Shown piece after piece: positions 5,828-6,042 of a stretch of DNA of 6,042 nucleotides. The first letter of the stretch is position 1. Every line of letters starts with the position of its first letter. Source of the DNA: Acidimicrobiaceae bacterium (GTDB lineage Bacteria; Actinomycetota; Acidimicrobiia; Acidimicrobiales; Ilumatobacteraceae). Below the pieces are notes generated by a model. The model ran no database searches, was not told the DNA's origin, and saw only the letters and a program-made list of their open reading frames with translations. The stretch covers positions 1 to 6,042 of the forward strand of contig CANKUF010000049.1 in the NCBI GenBank assembly GCA_947486675.1, read 5' to 3'. Position numbers and translations under genes: made by a program.

Positions 5828-6042
5828 ATGCCAGCGAGCGATTTAGAGCAAATAGTCAACCTCTGCAAGCGCCGCGGCTTCGTGTATCCAAGCGCCGAAA
5901 TTTATGGTGGTTTCCGTTCGTCGTATGACTATGGTCCGCTCGGTTCGCTCATGTTGCGCAATGTAAAAGATGCATGGGTACGCAGCATGGTTCAGCAACG
6001 AGACGATGTCGTATTGATTGACGCTGCCATTCTTGGGCCACC
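5828..6042 (+). CDS. glyQS: Glycyl-tRNA synthetase (dimeric class II type), 5' part
   Basis: Charges tRNA-Gly with glycine using ATP, in the cytoplasm. Only the first 71 codons are in the window. They read [21 protein letters not shown], then [19 protein letters not shown] and a [16 protein letters not shown] stretch. These are the conserved N-terminal motifs of the homodimeric, eukaryote- and archaea-like GlyRS found in Actinobacteria, in contrast to the alpha2beta2 GlyQ/GlyS enzyme. The IYGG...YDYGPLG segment contributes to class II motif 1 and the dimer interface. The ATG at 5828 fits the family start and lies 20 bp after the recO stop, with a likely promoter of its own in the gap. The frame runs off the window edge, so the catalytic motifs 2 and 3 and the anticodon-binding domain are not visible. 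The same gene is often named glyS or glyQS. Confidence 0.93.
   Translation, partial: MPASDLEQIVNLCKRRGFVYPSAEIYGGFRSSYDYGPLGSLMLRNVKDAWVRSMVQQRDDVVLIDAAILGP

Overview
The window looks like chromosomal DNA from a moderate-GC (roughly 48%) actinobacterium. The MtrB/MtrA-like two-component proteins, the uppS/recO/glycyl-tRNA synthetase neighbourhood and several starts without a Shine-Dalgarno sequence all fit. A freshwater or marine lineage such as Acidimicrobiia is my guess, not a demonstrated placement. There are no RNA genes, insertion sequences or CRISPR arrays. Coding density is very high.

Left part (1-1887): a sensor histidine kinase on the minus strand, cut off by the window edge before its ATPase domain, and an OmpR-family response regulator on the plus strand. 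They are divergent, sharing a 169-bp intergenic region with a perfect 11-bp inverted repeat. Middle part (1892-4472, minus strand): uppS (cis-prenyl diphosphate synthase, the enzyme that makes the lipid carrier for cell-wall precursors), overlapping by 11 bp a dinG-type iron-sulfur helicase. Right part (4501-6042, plus strand): a degenerate UppS paralogue, overlapping recO (ATGA), then the 5' end of a class II glycyl-tRNA synthetase gene.

The notable discovery is in 3780-5091. The unrecognised 196-residue gene between uppS and recO aligns with UppS from its first strand to its C-terminus but has lost every catalytic motif (Asp of MDGNGRW, the GHTAG loop, RTSGExR). It keeps two C-terminal elements that the catalytic UppS beside it has lost: the AYxE glutamate and the terminal RRFGG (RxG) motif. 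This reciprocal pattern is the one known from eukaryotic heteromeric cis-prenyltransferases (DHDDS with NgBR; Rer2 with Nus1). I infer that the two divergent genes encode a bacterial two-subunit undecaprenyl diphosphate synthase: one catalytic subunit plus one pseudoenzyme that completes the active site across the dimer interface. This is inference from sequence alone, but the two proteins align without gaps over the last 50 shared residues and the losses complement each other.
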